NCBI GenBank assembly: GCA_021648225.1
Contig: JAKITE010000001.1
Span: 1 to 64,000, forward strand
From: Paracoccaceae bacterium
GTDB taxonomy: Bacteria; Pseudomonadota; Alphaproteobacteria; Rhodobacterales; Rhodobacteraceae
DNA length: 64,000 nucleotides
Direction of reading: 5' to 3'
The notes under the pieces were generated by a model that was given only the letters and a program-made list of their open reading frames with translations, was not told where the DNA came from and searched no databases. Shown here one piece after another: positions 25,521-34,298 of this stretch. The translations under genes and the position numbers were made by a program. How positions within the stretch are numbered: the stretch's first letter is position 1; each line of letters opens with the position of its first letter.

Positions 25521-26633
25521 ATGGGAAACGCCATCATCCCTTTTGATCAGGAGTATTTCTGCACGCAAAACGGGGCCAAACCAGACAGCATCGGGGTATA
25601 TCTTAAATGTGGCTTGGCCCAAGGCCTTAACCCGACCCGGTTTTTCAATACGCGCTGGTATGCCTGGCAAAATCCGGATTGGTCTGACCAGCATGACAAC
25701 CCGTATCTCCATTATCTTGAGCTCGGCTGCGCGCAGGCACGCGACCCAAGCCCTTTGGTGGATATGCATCGGTTTATGACACAAACAGGGGGCAAAATCA
25801 CCGCAAAAGACGCCTATCAGCGCATTCTAGACGGGTTTCGCGCTCCGGTTTTGGGGGTTTACGAAACGCTGGAGGATGTCTGTGCCTATCAAAAGAAATT
25901 TGTCAGCCAAATTCGTGTAACCCGCCACAAAACCACATTGGCGCAAGCACCGCGCCGGTATCTGGTGGTTTTACAAACCGGACGCGGCAGTATTCATAAA
26001 GAATGGTTTAACAATCAGGATCGCAATTGGGATCTTTTGGTAAATTATTATGACGCCCACGGGTTTGATCCGATGTTTGGCGAATATGTTTTTTGCCAGA
26101 TGGGCACAAAATTTACCGCGATGCACAATTTTTATCAGCATTACCAAGACCTGCTTTTGCAATATGACCATATCCTGTTTCTGGATGACGATATTCGCGT
26201 CAGCGTTGATGATCTGAACGCTCTGTTTCAAAGCGTGTCGAAAAACAATCTTGATCTGGCGCAAATGGCGCTTTCGGAAAGCTCCCATTGTGTCTGGCCG
26301 GCGCTGTTTCATGCTCCGGGCGCGCCAGCACTGCGACTTACCAATGCTGTGGAAATCATGATGCCGGTGCTGTCGCGCCGCGCCTTACAGGCCATCGGCC
26401 CGTTGCTTGGCGAAAGTATCAGCGGTTTCGGGCTGGATTTGCTATGGGGCAAACTGGTTGCGGATTATGGCGGGCGGATCGGAGTTTTGAACGATATTAT
26501 CGCAGCGCACGAATCCGAAATAGACGATAAGGCTGGCGCCTATTACGGGTTTATGCGCGCCAATATGATCAACCCGAAAGCCGAGCTGTGGCGATTGATC
26601 GAACATTTTAGCCTTGATACAAATATTGGCTAA
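25521..26633 (+). CDS. DUF707-like putative glycosyltransferase with two N-terminal repeats
   Basis: 370 residues. The first ~90 residues contain two copies of the repeat seen in the fusion protein (GVYLKCGLAQGLNP; YLHYLELGCAQARDPSP). The rest (YLVVLQTGRGSIHKEWF, then YDHILFLDDDIRVSVDDL as an acidic DDD motif, then SGFGLDLLWGKL) resembles the DUF707 group of predicted transferases. The start follows an AAGGAGA site. The shared repeats suggest that the two enzymes dock to the same partner or scaffold. Confidence 0.65.
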   Translation: MGNAIIPFDQEYFCTQNGAKPDSIGVYLKCGLAQGLNPTRFFNTRWYAWQNPDWSDQHDNPYLHYLELGCAQARDPSPLVDMHRFMTQTGGKITAKDAYQRILDGFRAPVLGVYETLEDVCAYQKKFVSQIRVTRHKTTLAQAPRRYLVVLQTGRGSIHKEWFNNQDRNWDLLVNYYDAHGFDPMFGEYVFCQMGTKFTAMHNFYQHYQDLLLQYDHILFLDDDIRVSVDDLNALFQSVSKNNLDLAQMALSESSHCVWPALFHAPGAPALRLTNAVEIMMPVLSRRALQAIGPLLGESISGFGLDLLWGKLVADYGGRIGVLNDIIAAHESEIDDKAGAYYGFMRANMINPKAELWRLIEHFSLDTNIG

Positions 26634-26663
26634 ACCGCCCGTTTCAAAGATCGGAAAAAACAA

Positions 26664-27326
26664 ATGCCCCTTTGCCGCATCGGAACCAAATTGATCTATT
26701 TTTGCCATATTCCAAAATGTGGTGGCACGGCCGTGGGGAAATATCTGGAAAACCGGTTTAGGCCATTGGCCTTTCTGGACCCACAATTTTATTCAATAGA
26801 TGCTGAATACCGATGGACCAAAAGCTCGCCTCAGCATATCCCCGACCAAGAACTATCGCGGTTGTTTCCTGCCGGTTTTTTTGATGCCAGCTTTGCCATG
26901 GTCAGGCATCCGGTTGATCGACTTGCCTCGGTTTATCTGTATCAACACCTGTTGGAAAAACGAATTACCAAAGGCATCAAATTTGAAAACTGGCTGGAAA
27001 GCCTTGCAGATCAAAAATCTGCAAACCCGTATATTTACGACAACCACATCCGCCCGATGATTGATTTTGTGCCAAAAAATGCAAAAATTTTTCGCCTTGA
27101 AAACGGCATGGCAGCGGTGGTTGACTGGCTCGATCACCAAGCGGGGGATGCATCCGGCCCACGACAAATCCCCCCGGCAAATGTATTGGCAAACCGGTTG
27201 GCACATGCAAAACAAGCCAAAATTGAATTCACCGTATCCCCAACCGCACGTGAGCTGATTGTTGATATTTACAAGGTTGATTTTGAACGGTTTGGCTATG
27301 ACCCAGCAGCGCCAACCCGTTATTGA
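26664..27326 (+). CDS. Sulfotransferase family 2-like protein
   Basis: 220 residues. KLIYFCHIPKCGGTAVGKYL is the classic PAPS-binding HIPKCGGT motif of carbohydrate sulfotransferases, and FAMVRHPVDRLASVYLYQH is the second (RxPxxRxxS) motif. No signal peptide, so it acts in the cytoplasm on an activated precursor. It is the last gene of the island, and its stop is followed 5 nt later by a tip repeat. Confidence 0.8.
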   Translation: MPLCRIGTKLIYFCHIPKCGGTAVGKYLENRFRPLAFLDPQFYSIDAEYRWTKSSPQHIPDQELSRLFPAGFFDASFAMVRHPVDRLASVYLYQHLLEKRITKGIKFENWLESLADQKSANPYIYDNHIRPMIDFVPKNAKIFRLENGMAAVVDWLDHQAGDASGPRQIPPANVLANRLAHAKQAKIEFTVSPTARELIVDIYKVDFERFGYDPAAPTRY

Positions 27327-27330
27327 ACCC

Positions 27331-27348
27331 GGGGTCAGGACCCATTAA
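27331..27348. repeat. Dispersed tip repeat, right flank of glycan island
   Basis: GGGGTCAGGACCCATTAA, nearly identical to the first 18 bases of the MITE-like element and inverted relative to the copy at 21531. Confidence 0.6.
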
Positions 27349-27379
27349 CCATTCCCGGTGCTAACAAACCAACTTACGG

Positions 27380-27401
27380 AAAACTTATACAAAACTTATA
27401 C
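27380..27401. repeat. Tandem 11-bp direct repeat
   Basis: AAAACTTATAC occurs twice back to back in the AT-rich gap between the island and mgtE. Function unknown. Confidence 0.6.
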
Positions 27402-27454
27402 AAAAATTACACCATATTTCCAAAAAAAACCCGCCGTTAACCTTTGCAGCCCCC

Positions 27455-28834
27455 CTAAAGCAACAGCATCGCCGCCAGCCCTAAAAATGCAAAAAACCCG
27501 ACAATATCGGTAACCGTAGTCACAAACGCCCCCGAGGCCAGCGCCGGATCTGCCCCCAGTTTATCCAGCGCAATCGGCACCAGAATACCCGCCAAACCCG
27601 CCACCAACAGGTTGCCGATCATCGCCATGCCCAGCACCACGCCCAGCATCGCGTCGCCAAACCACACAAACCCGACAATGCCGATGATCACCGCAAATAC
27701 CACGCCATTTGTCAGCCCCACCAGCACCTCTCGGCGCACTACGCGCATGGCATTGGCCGGGGTTAAATCGCGCGTGGCAATGGCGCGCACAGCCACGGTC
27801 AGGGTCTGTGTGCCCGCATTGCCCCCCATCGAGGCCACAATCGGCATCAGCACCGCCAATGCAATTATTGCCTCCATCGTTTCGGCAAACTGGGCAATGA
27901 CCAAGGACGCCAAGATGGCTGTAAACAGATTAACCGCCAACCATGGAAACCGTTTTTTGGTGGTCAGCCAAACCTTGTTTGACAGTTCCTCATCCCTAAG
28001 GCCCGCCAGCCGGTTCATGTCTTCTTCGACCTCGTCTTCCAGCACTTCCATGGCGTCATCAATGGTGATCACCCCGACCAGCCGCCCGTTTTCATCCACC
28101 ACTGGCGCCGATACCATATGATATTGGTTAAACGCATAGGCCACATGCTCGATATCCTGATCCACCGGAATGGTTCGAAAATTATCGGTCATCAGCTCAG
28201 CCAGCAGCACCTCAGGTGCGGTCCCCATAATTAAACCAAGGCGCACATCGCCCACGGGGTGCATCATCGGATCAACAATAATAATGTCGTAGAACACCTC
28301 CGGCAAATCCTCAGCCGCGCGCATATAGTCAATAATTTGGCCAACATTCCAATGGCTTGGTGCCACCACGGTTTCGCGCTGCATCAGACGGCCCGCACTA
28401 TGATCGGGATAGGTCAGCGCCTGTTCAACCGCAACACGGTCTGCGTCATCCAGTTTTCCCAGCAGATTTTTTTGTTGTGGTGGGTCCAGATCTTCAACCA
28501 GATAAACAACATCATCCGTGTCCAGATCACGCACCGCCTCGGCCAGCAAAGCGTCCGGCAGGGCGCGCATTACTTCGTCGCGGATGCCTTGTTCAAGTTC
28601 CGACAGCACTTCGGCATCAATTTCATGGCCCCAAAGCTGCAACAGGTTTTCGCGTTCCGACCGGCTGATCTGTTCCAGCATATCGGCAATATCAGCCTCG
28701 TGCAGGGGTTCCAGCAAGGCAATAAGTCGGCCCTGATGGCCAGCCTCGACCGCTGATAAAATTGCGTCGATCAGGTCCGCATTCAGGCTGTATTCTTCGT
28801 CTTGCTCAAATTCCGCAATATGGCTATCTGTCAT
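27455..28834 (-). CDS. mgtE: Magnesium transporter MgtE
   Basis: 459 residues with the full MgtE layout: an N-terminal helical MgtE_N domain (~30-135), a CBS pair (~140-265) that senses cytosolic Mg, a connecting helix, and five TM helices (~290-459). TM5 contains FVTTVTDIVGFFAFLG, whose Asp lines the Mg pore. It is a single gene divergent from guaD. The 95-bp gap carries an imperfect inverted repeat, TTGCAAAT (28878-28885) / ATTTGTAA (28895-28902), of unknown role. Confidence 0.92.
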   Translation of the reverse strand: MTDSHIAEFEQDEEYSLNADLIDAILSAVEAGHQGRLIALLEPLHEADIADMLEQISRSERENLLQLWGHEIDAEVLSELEQGIRDEVMRALPDALLAEAVRDLDTDDVVYLVEDLDPPQQKNLLGKLDDADRVAVEQALTYPDHSAGRLMQRETVVAPSHWNVGQIIDYMRAAEDLPEVFYDIIIVDPMMHPVGDVRLGLIMGTAPEVLLAELMTDNFRTIPVDQDIEHVAYAFNQYHMVSAPVVDENGRLVGVITIDDAMEVLEDEVEEDMNRLAGLRDEELSNKVWLTTKKRFPWLAVNLFTAILASLVIAQFAETMEAIIALAVLMPIVASMGGNAGTQTLTVAVRAIATRDLTPANAMRVVRREVLVGLTNGVVFAVIIGIVGFVWFGDAMLGVVLGMAMIGNLLVAGLAGILVPIALDKLGADPALASGAFVTTVTDIVGFFAFLGLAAMLLL

Positions 28835-28877
28835 TTTGCCCTCGCAAATATCTTTGGCAAACCCTACAAGCTACTGG

Positions 28878-28902
28878 TTGCAAATGCATCGGGTATTTGT
28901 AA
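28878..28902. promoter_or_regulatory. Imperfect inverted repeat in the mgtE-guaD divergent gap
   Basis: TTGCAAAT and ATTTGTAA, 9 nt apart, one mismatch. It could be an operator for either gene. It also resembles half of a TTTGCAA box, but propionate control here seems unlikely. Confidence 0.25.
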
Positions 28903-28929
28903 TCTGGCAAAAAATACGCAGGAAATTCC

Positions 28930-30216
28930 ATGGCACAGCTACTTTTGGGGCAAACCCTATCCTTCGCCAGCAACCCTTGGCACACACCCATTGCCGAGGC
29001 TGCAATCCATGAACGCCACGGTGCGGTTCTGGTTGAAAACGGCACAATCCGCGCGGTTGGCAAGGCGGATGATTTGCGTGCCAAACACCCCGATGCCAAA
29101 ATCATCAACCATGGTAACCACTTGATCATGGCCGGTTTTATCGATGCCCATGCCCATTACAGCCAGACCGCCATTATTGCCAGCTGGGGCAAACGCCTGA
29201 TTGACTGGCTCAACACCTATACGTTCCCCGAGGAAACCCGATTTGCCGATCGCACCTATGCGGATCAGGTCGCCGAAACCTATCTGGACCTGAACCTTTC
29301 CAACGGCATCACCACCGCTTGCGCCTATTGCACCATTCATCCTGAAAGCGTGGATGCATATTTTGAGGCCGCGCAAAAACGCGGGCTGCGGATGCTGGGT
29401 GGCAAGGTGATGATGGACCGCAACGCGCCCGATGGTCTGCGCGACACCGCCCAATCGGGCTATGATGACAGCAAGGCATTGCTGCGAAAATGGCATAATA
29501 CCGACCGGCTTTCCTATGTGATCACCCCGCGCTTTGCCCCGACCAGCACCGAGATCCAGCTAGAGGCCACCGGCGCGTTATGGGCAGAATTCCCCGATTG
29601 TCTGATGCAGACCCATCTTTCCGAACAATCCGAGGAAATCACATGGGTGCGGGAATTATTCCCCGACCAACAAGATTATCTGGCGGTCTATGAGCATTAC
29701 GGGTTAACCGGCCCCGGCGCGGTGCTGGGCCACTCAATCTATCTGTCGGATCGCGAATGGGATGCGGTCAAGGCCAGCGGCAGCAGCCTTGCCCATTGCC
29801 CGACATCCAACGCCTTTATCGGCTCGGGCCTGTTTAACGCAAAACGCAGCCATGAAATGCACATCCCCACCGGTCTGGCCACCGATGTTGGCGGCGGGTC
29901 TTCGTTTTCTATGCTGCGCACCATGGCCAGCGCTTATGAAATCGGCCAGTTGCGCGGTGATGCCCTGCACCCGGCACAGCTATTGTGGATGGCCACCCAA
30001 GGCAGCGCCGATGCGTTGCGGCTGGGCAGTAAAATCGGCAATCTTGTTGCCGGGCGAGAAGCCGATATTATTGTTATTAACTTGGCCTCGACCCCTGTGA
30101 TCGAACAACGGGTGGCGCGATCAGAAAATTTTTGGGAACAGGTTTTCCCGACCATCATGCTAGGTGATGACCGTGCGATTGATACGGTTTACATCAACGG
30201 GCAGCCCATAGGCTAA
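28930..30216 (+). CDS. guaD: Guanine deaminase
   Basis: 428 residues of the amidohydrolase superfamily. The metal-binding DAHAHYSQTA (~70), MQTHLSEQSEE (~228), LGHSIYLSD and the GuaD-type ATDVGGGSSFSML (~315) are all present. It converts guanine to xanthine and ammonia. It is followed by a nucleobase permease on the same strand, and 8-oxoguanine deaminase, urate oxidase-type PuuD and OHCU decarboxylase lie nearby, so it feeds purine catabolism. Confidence 0.92.
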   Translation: MAQLLLGQTLSFASNPWHTPIAEAAIHERHGAVLVENGTIRAVGKADDLRAKHPDAKIINHGNHLIMAGFIDAHAHYSQTAIIASWGKRLIDWLNTYTFPEETRFADRTYADQVAETYLDLNLSNGITTACAYCTIHPESVDAYFEAAQKRGLRMLGGKVMMDRNAPDGLRDTAQSGYDDSKALLRKWHNTDRLSYVITPRFAPTSTEIQLEATGALWAEFPDCLMQTHLSEQSEEITWVRELFPDQQDYLAVYEHYGLTGPGAVLGHSIYLSDREWDAVKASGSSLAHCPTSNAFIGSGLFNAKRSHEMHIPTGLATDVGGGSSFSMLRTMASAYEIGQLRGDALHPAQLLWMATQGSADALRLGSKIGNLVAGREADIIVINLASTPVIEQRVARSENFWEQVFPTIMLGDDRAIDTVYINGQPIG

Positions 30217-30265
30217 CCCCCTATATTTGGCGTATCTGACAAAAAACTTGCTATATCCTGTGTTT

Positions 30266-30283
30266 TCGGCAAGAATTTGCCGA
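30266..30283. terminator. Small hairpin between guaD and the permease gene
   Basis: TCGGCAA (30266-30272) pairs perfectly with TTGCCGA (30277-30283) around GAAT. There is no T run. It could be a weak terminator, attenuator or operator. Confidence 0.3.
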
Positions 30284-30348
30284 TCTTCGGCCAAGTGCCG
30301 GAATCTAACCTGCGTCATAGAGCGCAAAAAAACAGGAAGAGGGAAGAT

Positions 30349-31665
30349 ATGTCAGATACAGCAGAGGTCTATTCGGACCCGGATAAAACACCACCATTAG
30401 CCCAAGCGATCCCGCTTGGCTTGCAACATGTTTTGGCCATGTTTGCGTCAAATGTAACCCCGGCAATCATCATTGCCGGCGCCGCAGGGTTTGCTTTTGT
30501 CAGCGATGAAAAGGTTTACCTTGTGCAAATGGCCATGCTGTTTGCCGGTGTTGCCACATTATTTCAAACCGTTGGCATCGGCCCGATCGGGGCCAGATTG
30601 CCGATCATGCAAGGCACCAGTTTTGCTTTTGTTTCAATCATGTTCGGCATTGCCGCCACCAGCGGCATGGCCACGGTGATGGGCGCGGTGATCATCGGCG
30701 GCGTGGTGCATTTTGCGCTGGGTTCGGTTATTTCCAAATTGCGGTTCTTGTTTCCGCCTTTGGTGACCGGCTTGGTGATCATGTCAATCGGGTTATATCT
30801 AATTCCGGTGGGGATAAAATACGCCGCCGGTGGCGCTGCGCCTTTCCAGATGGAGGCCGAAAGCTTTGGTTCCTGGGCGCATTGGTTCCCTGCCCTAACG
30901 GTGATTGTTGTGGCACTCGCGATCAAGTTTTACACCAAAGGCACCCTGTCGGCAGCCGCCATTCTAATCGGTCTGCTGGCCGGTTATGTTGTGGCCTATT
31001 TCACCGGTCTGGTAAATTTTGCTCCCGTGGCCAACGCCGCGGTATTTGCTTTGCCTGAATTCATGCCATTCGGATTTCAATTTGAATGGGGCGCAACCAT
31101 TGCCATTGTACTGGTGGTTGTTGTTTCCGCCATTGAAACCGTTGGCGATACCAACGCCACCACCCAAGGTGGCGCAGGCCGCGAAGCCACCGACAAGGAA
31201 ATCACCGGTGCTACTTATGCAGACGGGCTTGGCTCCTTGGTGGGTGGGTTGTTTGGCGGGTTGCCAAATACCTCGTTTTCGCAAAATGCAGGTATTGTTG
31301 CCATGACCGGCATCATGAGCCGCCATGTGGTGACCATTTCGGCGATCATCCTGATCATCAGTGGCTTGCTGCCAAAAATTGGCGGCGTCATTGCTTCCAT
31401 GCCATTACCCGTGCTGGGCGGCGGTGTGATTGTGATGTTCGGCATGGTGATTTCAGCAGGGTTGAACATGTTGACCGAGGTCAAAATGACCCGTCGTAAC
31501 ATGGTGATCATTGCGGTTTCGCTATCGGTTGGTATCGGCATTAATCTGGTGCCATCAGCGGTGCAATATGTGCCGGGCGTTGGTAAAACATTGCTGACCT
31601 CGGGCCTGTTACCCACCGCAATTATCGCGATTGTGCTTAATCTGGTGCTGCCGGAAGAAGACTGA
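30349..31665 (+). CDS. Xanthine/uracil-family nucleobase permease (NCS2)
   Basis: 438 residues from ATG 30349 (GAGGGAAG upstream); longer frames lack a ribosome site. About 14 TM segments. The family signature region GATYADGLGSLVGGLFGGLPNTSFSQNAG (~280-308) carries the NxxS/T-type motif, and IETVGDTNATTQ (~262) the conserved acidic residue of TM8. NCS2 proteins import xanthine, urate or uracil with protons. The purine neighbourhood suggests xanthine or urate, but the exact substrate is not readable. Confidence 0.87.
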   Translation: MSDTAEVYSDPDKTPPLAQAIPLGLQHVLAMFASNVTPAIIIAGAAGFAFVSDEKVYLVQMAMLFAGVATLFQTVGIGPIGARLPIMQGTSFAFVSIMFGIAATSGMATVMGAVIIGGVVHFALGSVISKLRFLFPPLVTGLVIMSIGLYLIPVGIKYAAGGAAPFQMEAESFGSWAHWFPALTVIVVALAIKFYTKGTLSAAAILIGLLAGYVVAYFTGLVNFAPVANAAVFALPEFMPFGFQFEWGATIAIVLVVVVSAIETVGDTNATTQGGAGREATDKEITGATYADGLGSLVGGLFGGLPNTSFSQNAGIVAMTGIMSRHVVTISAIILIISGLLPKIGGVIASMPLPVLGGGVIVMFGMVISAGLNMLTEVKMTRRNMVIIAVSLSVGIGINLVPSAVQYVPGVGKTLLTSGLLPTAIIAIVLNLVLPEED

Positions 31666-31671
31666 AATTTA

Positions 31672-31696
31672 CGGGGCAGCGGTTAACGCTGCCCCG
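31672..31696. terminator. Bidirectional terminator-like hairpin
   Basis: CGGGGCAGCG (31672-31681) and CGCTGCCCCG (31687-31696) form a perfect 10-bp stem around GTTAA. It lies between two convergent genes, so it can serve both, although T runs are weak. Confidence 0.6.
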
Positions 31697-31699
31697 ATG

Positions 31700-33034
31700 C
31701 TATCCAACCAAACCTTGCGCCAGCCTGTTGGCTTTTTCCACAACAACAGGCAAATCAATGCCGGTCAGATTGCCGGCCTGCACCACAGCGCGGCCCTCGA
31801 CATAAAGGTCACGCACTTTTTGTGGCCCGCAAAACACCAGCGCCGCCACCGGATCCCATGATCCGGCATTTTGCAGGCCCGACATATCCCAGATGGCAAA
31901 ATCAGCACGTTTGCCAATTTCCAATGATCCGCAATCCTGCCGGCCCAATACCTTTGCACCGCCCAGCGTGGCTATTTCCAATATCTCGCGCGCGCCGATG
32001 CTGTCAGCACCGTTTTGCACCCGCTGCAATAGCATCGCCTGTCGGGCTTCGGCAATCAGGCTGCCGCTATCATTACTGGCCGAGCCATCCACCCCCAGCG
32101 CCACATTCACCCCCGCATCGCGCATGGCCCGCACCGGCGCAATGCCCGATCCCAGCCGACAATTGGAACAAGGGCAATGGGCCACACCAGTGCCGGTGCG
32201 GGCAAACAGATCAATCTCGACCGCATCCAGTTTTACACAATGGGCATGCCACACATCTTGGCCCACCCAGCCCAGATCCTCGGCATATTGGCCCGGACGA
32301 CAGCCGAATTTTTCCAGACTATAGGCGATATCCTCGTCATTTTCAGCCAGATGGGTGTGCAGCATCACCCCTTTGTCGCGCGCCAAAATCGCCGCGTCGC
32401 GCATCAATTCTCGGCTAACCGAAAACGGAGAACAAGGCGCAATGCCAATACGCAACATCGACCCGTCGCTGGCATCGTGATGGGCATCAATCAGCCGAAT
32501 GCTATCTTTCAGAATGGCCGATTCCTGTTCGACCAAACTATCAGGCGGCAAGCCACCATCGCTTTCGCCAATGCTCATCGCGCCGCGCGTGGGGTGGAAT
32601 CGTAAACCTATGGTTTGCGCGGCCTCGATCGTGTCTTCCAGCCGCACGCCATTGGGAAACAGATACAGATGATCCGACGACATGGTGCAGCCCGAAAGCG
32701 CCAGTTCCGCAAGCCCGATCTGGGCCGAGACAAACATATGTTCCGGCCCCATTTTTCCCCAAATAGGATACAGGGTTTGCAGCCAGCCAAACAGCAAGGC
32801 ATCCTGCCCGCCCGGCACGGCTTTGGTCAGGGTTTGGTATAAATGGTGATGCGTATTCACCAAACCCGGCGTCACCACACAGCCCTTTGCGTCAACAATT
32901 TCATCGGCAATTTGTGGCGTTTCACCAATGGCCGTGATCACGCCATCCTGCACAAAAATATCGCCGGATATTTCACGCCGTGTCTGGTCCATCGTGACCA
33001 GAACATCCGCATTTTTGACCAGTAATGTCGCCAT
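31700..33034 (-). CDS. 8-oxoguanine deaminase
   Basis: 444 residues from ATG 33034, which shares one base with the puuD stop (TAATG). Metal motifs are NTHHHLYQTL (~65), LHTHLAEN (~235), WHAHCVKLD (~270) and GVDGSASND (~320). HCPCSNCRLGSG and LALSGCTMSSDHLY are typical of the 8-oxoguanine deaminase / hydroxyatrazine hydrolase group. It deaminates 8-oxoguanine to urate, which the adjacent PuuD can oxidise, so the two form a direct two-step route. Confidence 0.85.
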   Translation of the reverse strand: MATLLVKNADVLVTMDQTRREISGDIFVQDGVITAIGETPQIADEIVDAKGCVVTPGLVNTHHHLYQTLTKAVPGGQDALLFGWLQTLYPIWGKMGPEHMFVSAQIGLAELALSGCTMSSDHLYLFPNGVRLEDTIEAAQTIGLRFHPTRGAMSIGESDGGLPPDSLVEQESAILKDSIRLIDAHHDASDGSMLRIGIAPCSPFSVSRELMRDAAILARDKGVMLHTHLAENDEDIAYSLEKFGCRPGQYAEDLGWVGQDVWHAHCVKLDAVEIDLFARTGTGVAHCPCSNCRLGSGIAPVRAMRDAGVNVALGVDGSASNDSGSLIAEARQAMLLQRVQNGADSIGAREILEIATLGGAKVLGRQDCGSLEIGKRADFAIWDMSGLQNAGSWDPVAALVFCGPQKVRDLYVEGRAVVQAGNLTGIDLPVVVEKANRLAQGLVG

Positions 33035-34221
33035 TATTCTGCTGGCGCCCCCGCGCGAATCCACGACCCCAACAAGGCCCTGTCCTCCGGCGTCATGCCG
33101 GTTTCATTGCCAAGCGGCATATTGTTTGACAACACCGATTGCGTCAGGATTTTGGCGCTATAGGCGCGGATGTCTTCCAGCGTGTCAAATTTCACCCCGC
33201 CGGGGGCCTCGTCAAAAAACTCGTTTGTGGGCGTTGCCGAATGGCAAATGGTGCAATTATCCGCCACAATTTGCAAAGCCTCCACCGGAAAGAAATCAAC
33301 CGTGGCCTGATCGGGCCGCCACATGGAAAACCCGATCAAGGCAACCACCATGGCCCCAACCACCGGCCATTGCCAATACAGGGCTTTGCCATGAATTCCG
33401 GCCTCGTGCATATTGTAAAACACCCGCACAACCACGCCAATCACCAGCACCATTGCCACCATGACCCATGCATAAGGATGCCCGAACGCAATCGGGTAGT
33501 GGTTGGAAATCATCATCAAAACAACCGGCAAGGTCAGGTAATTATTATGGGTTGAACGCAATTTTGCAATTTGGCCATAGCGCCCGTCGGGCGTGCGCCC
33601 TGCCTTAAGATCATCCACCACAACTTTGGTATTGGGGATGATCACCAAAAACACATTGCCGGTCATCATCGTGGCGACAATCGCGCCCGTATGCAGCCAC
33701 GCGGCGCGGGCGGTAAACACCTGCTGAAACCCCCATGACGCCGCAACAATCGCCACAAACAGCACCGCAAACACCAATATCGGCGATTTCCGCAAGGCCG
33801 ATTTACACAGCGCATCATAAAAGATCCACGCCAGTGCCAGCGACATTACCGAGATAAAAATCGCCTCCCAAACTTCTAAATCCATGACCTCGCGATCAAT
33901 CAAAAAGCCTTTGGCGCCCCAATAATACATAACGATCAGCATCAAAAATCCGGTCAGCCAGGTGGTATAGCTTTCCCATTTGAACCATTTCAGGGCTTCG
34001 GGCATTTCTTCGGGGGCAATCTGGTATTTGACCACATGATAAAACCCGCCGCCATGCACCGACCAGCTATCGCCTTTTGCGCCCTCGGGCAGGCCTTTGC
34101 GTTTTTTCAGCGAAGCATCCAGCCACATAAAATAAAACGAAGAACCGATCCAGCCGATTGCGGCAATGATATGCGCCCAACGGACAAACAAACTTATCCA
34201 TTCTTGTAAAATTGATTCCAT
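33034..34221 (-). CDS. puuD: Urate hydroxylase PuuD with C-terminal cytochrome c domain
   Basis: 395 residues from ATG 34221. The first ~290 residues form about eight TM helices (WAHIIAAIGWIGSSFYFMWLD at the start). The last ~85 residues are a cytochrome c domain with CTICH at ~323 and a possible axial Met in NNMPLGN. PuuD oxidises urate to 5-hydroxyisourate at the membrane and passes electrons to the respiratory chain rather than to oxygen directly. It is divergent from uraD, which acts two steps later. No hydroxyisourate hydrolase is seen in the window. Confidence 0.9.
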   Translation of the reverse strand: MESILQEWISLFVRWAHIIAAIGWIGSSFYFMWLDASLKKRKGLPEGAKGDSWSVHGGGFYHVVKYQIAPEEMPEALKWFKWESYTTWLTGFLMLIVMYYWGAKGFLIDREVMDLEVWEAIFISVMSLALAWIFYDALCKSALRKSPILVFAVLFVAIVAASWGFQQVFTARAAWLHTGAIVATMMTGNVFLVIIPNTKVVVDDLKAGRTPDGRYGQIAKLRSTHNNYLTLPVVLMMISNHYPIAFGHPYAWVMVAMVLVIGVVVRVFYNMHEAGIHGKALYWQWPVVGAMVVALIGFSMWRPDQATVDFFPVEALQIVADNCTICHSATPTNEFFDEAPGGVKFDTLEDIRAYSAKILTQSVLSNNMPLGNETGMTPEDRALLGSWIRAGAPAE

Positions 34222-34298
34222 TATCCCACCTGATTTGTTACTGCCAAAGTGTAACGCCGGTTTTGCGCCGCGCAAAGCGGTTTTTTGATGGGGTCGAG

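Noticed and set aside
27380..27401. CRISPR-like or iteron repeat
   Set aside because: Only two abutting 11-bp copies without spacers; no cas or replication gene nearby.
28835..28929. Mg-sensing riboswitch before mgtE
   Set aside because: The leader is under 95 nt, shared with a divergent gene, and shows no extended helix set.
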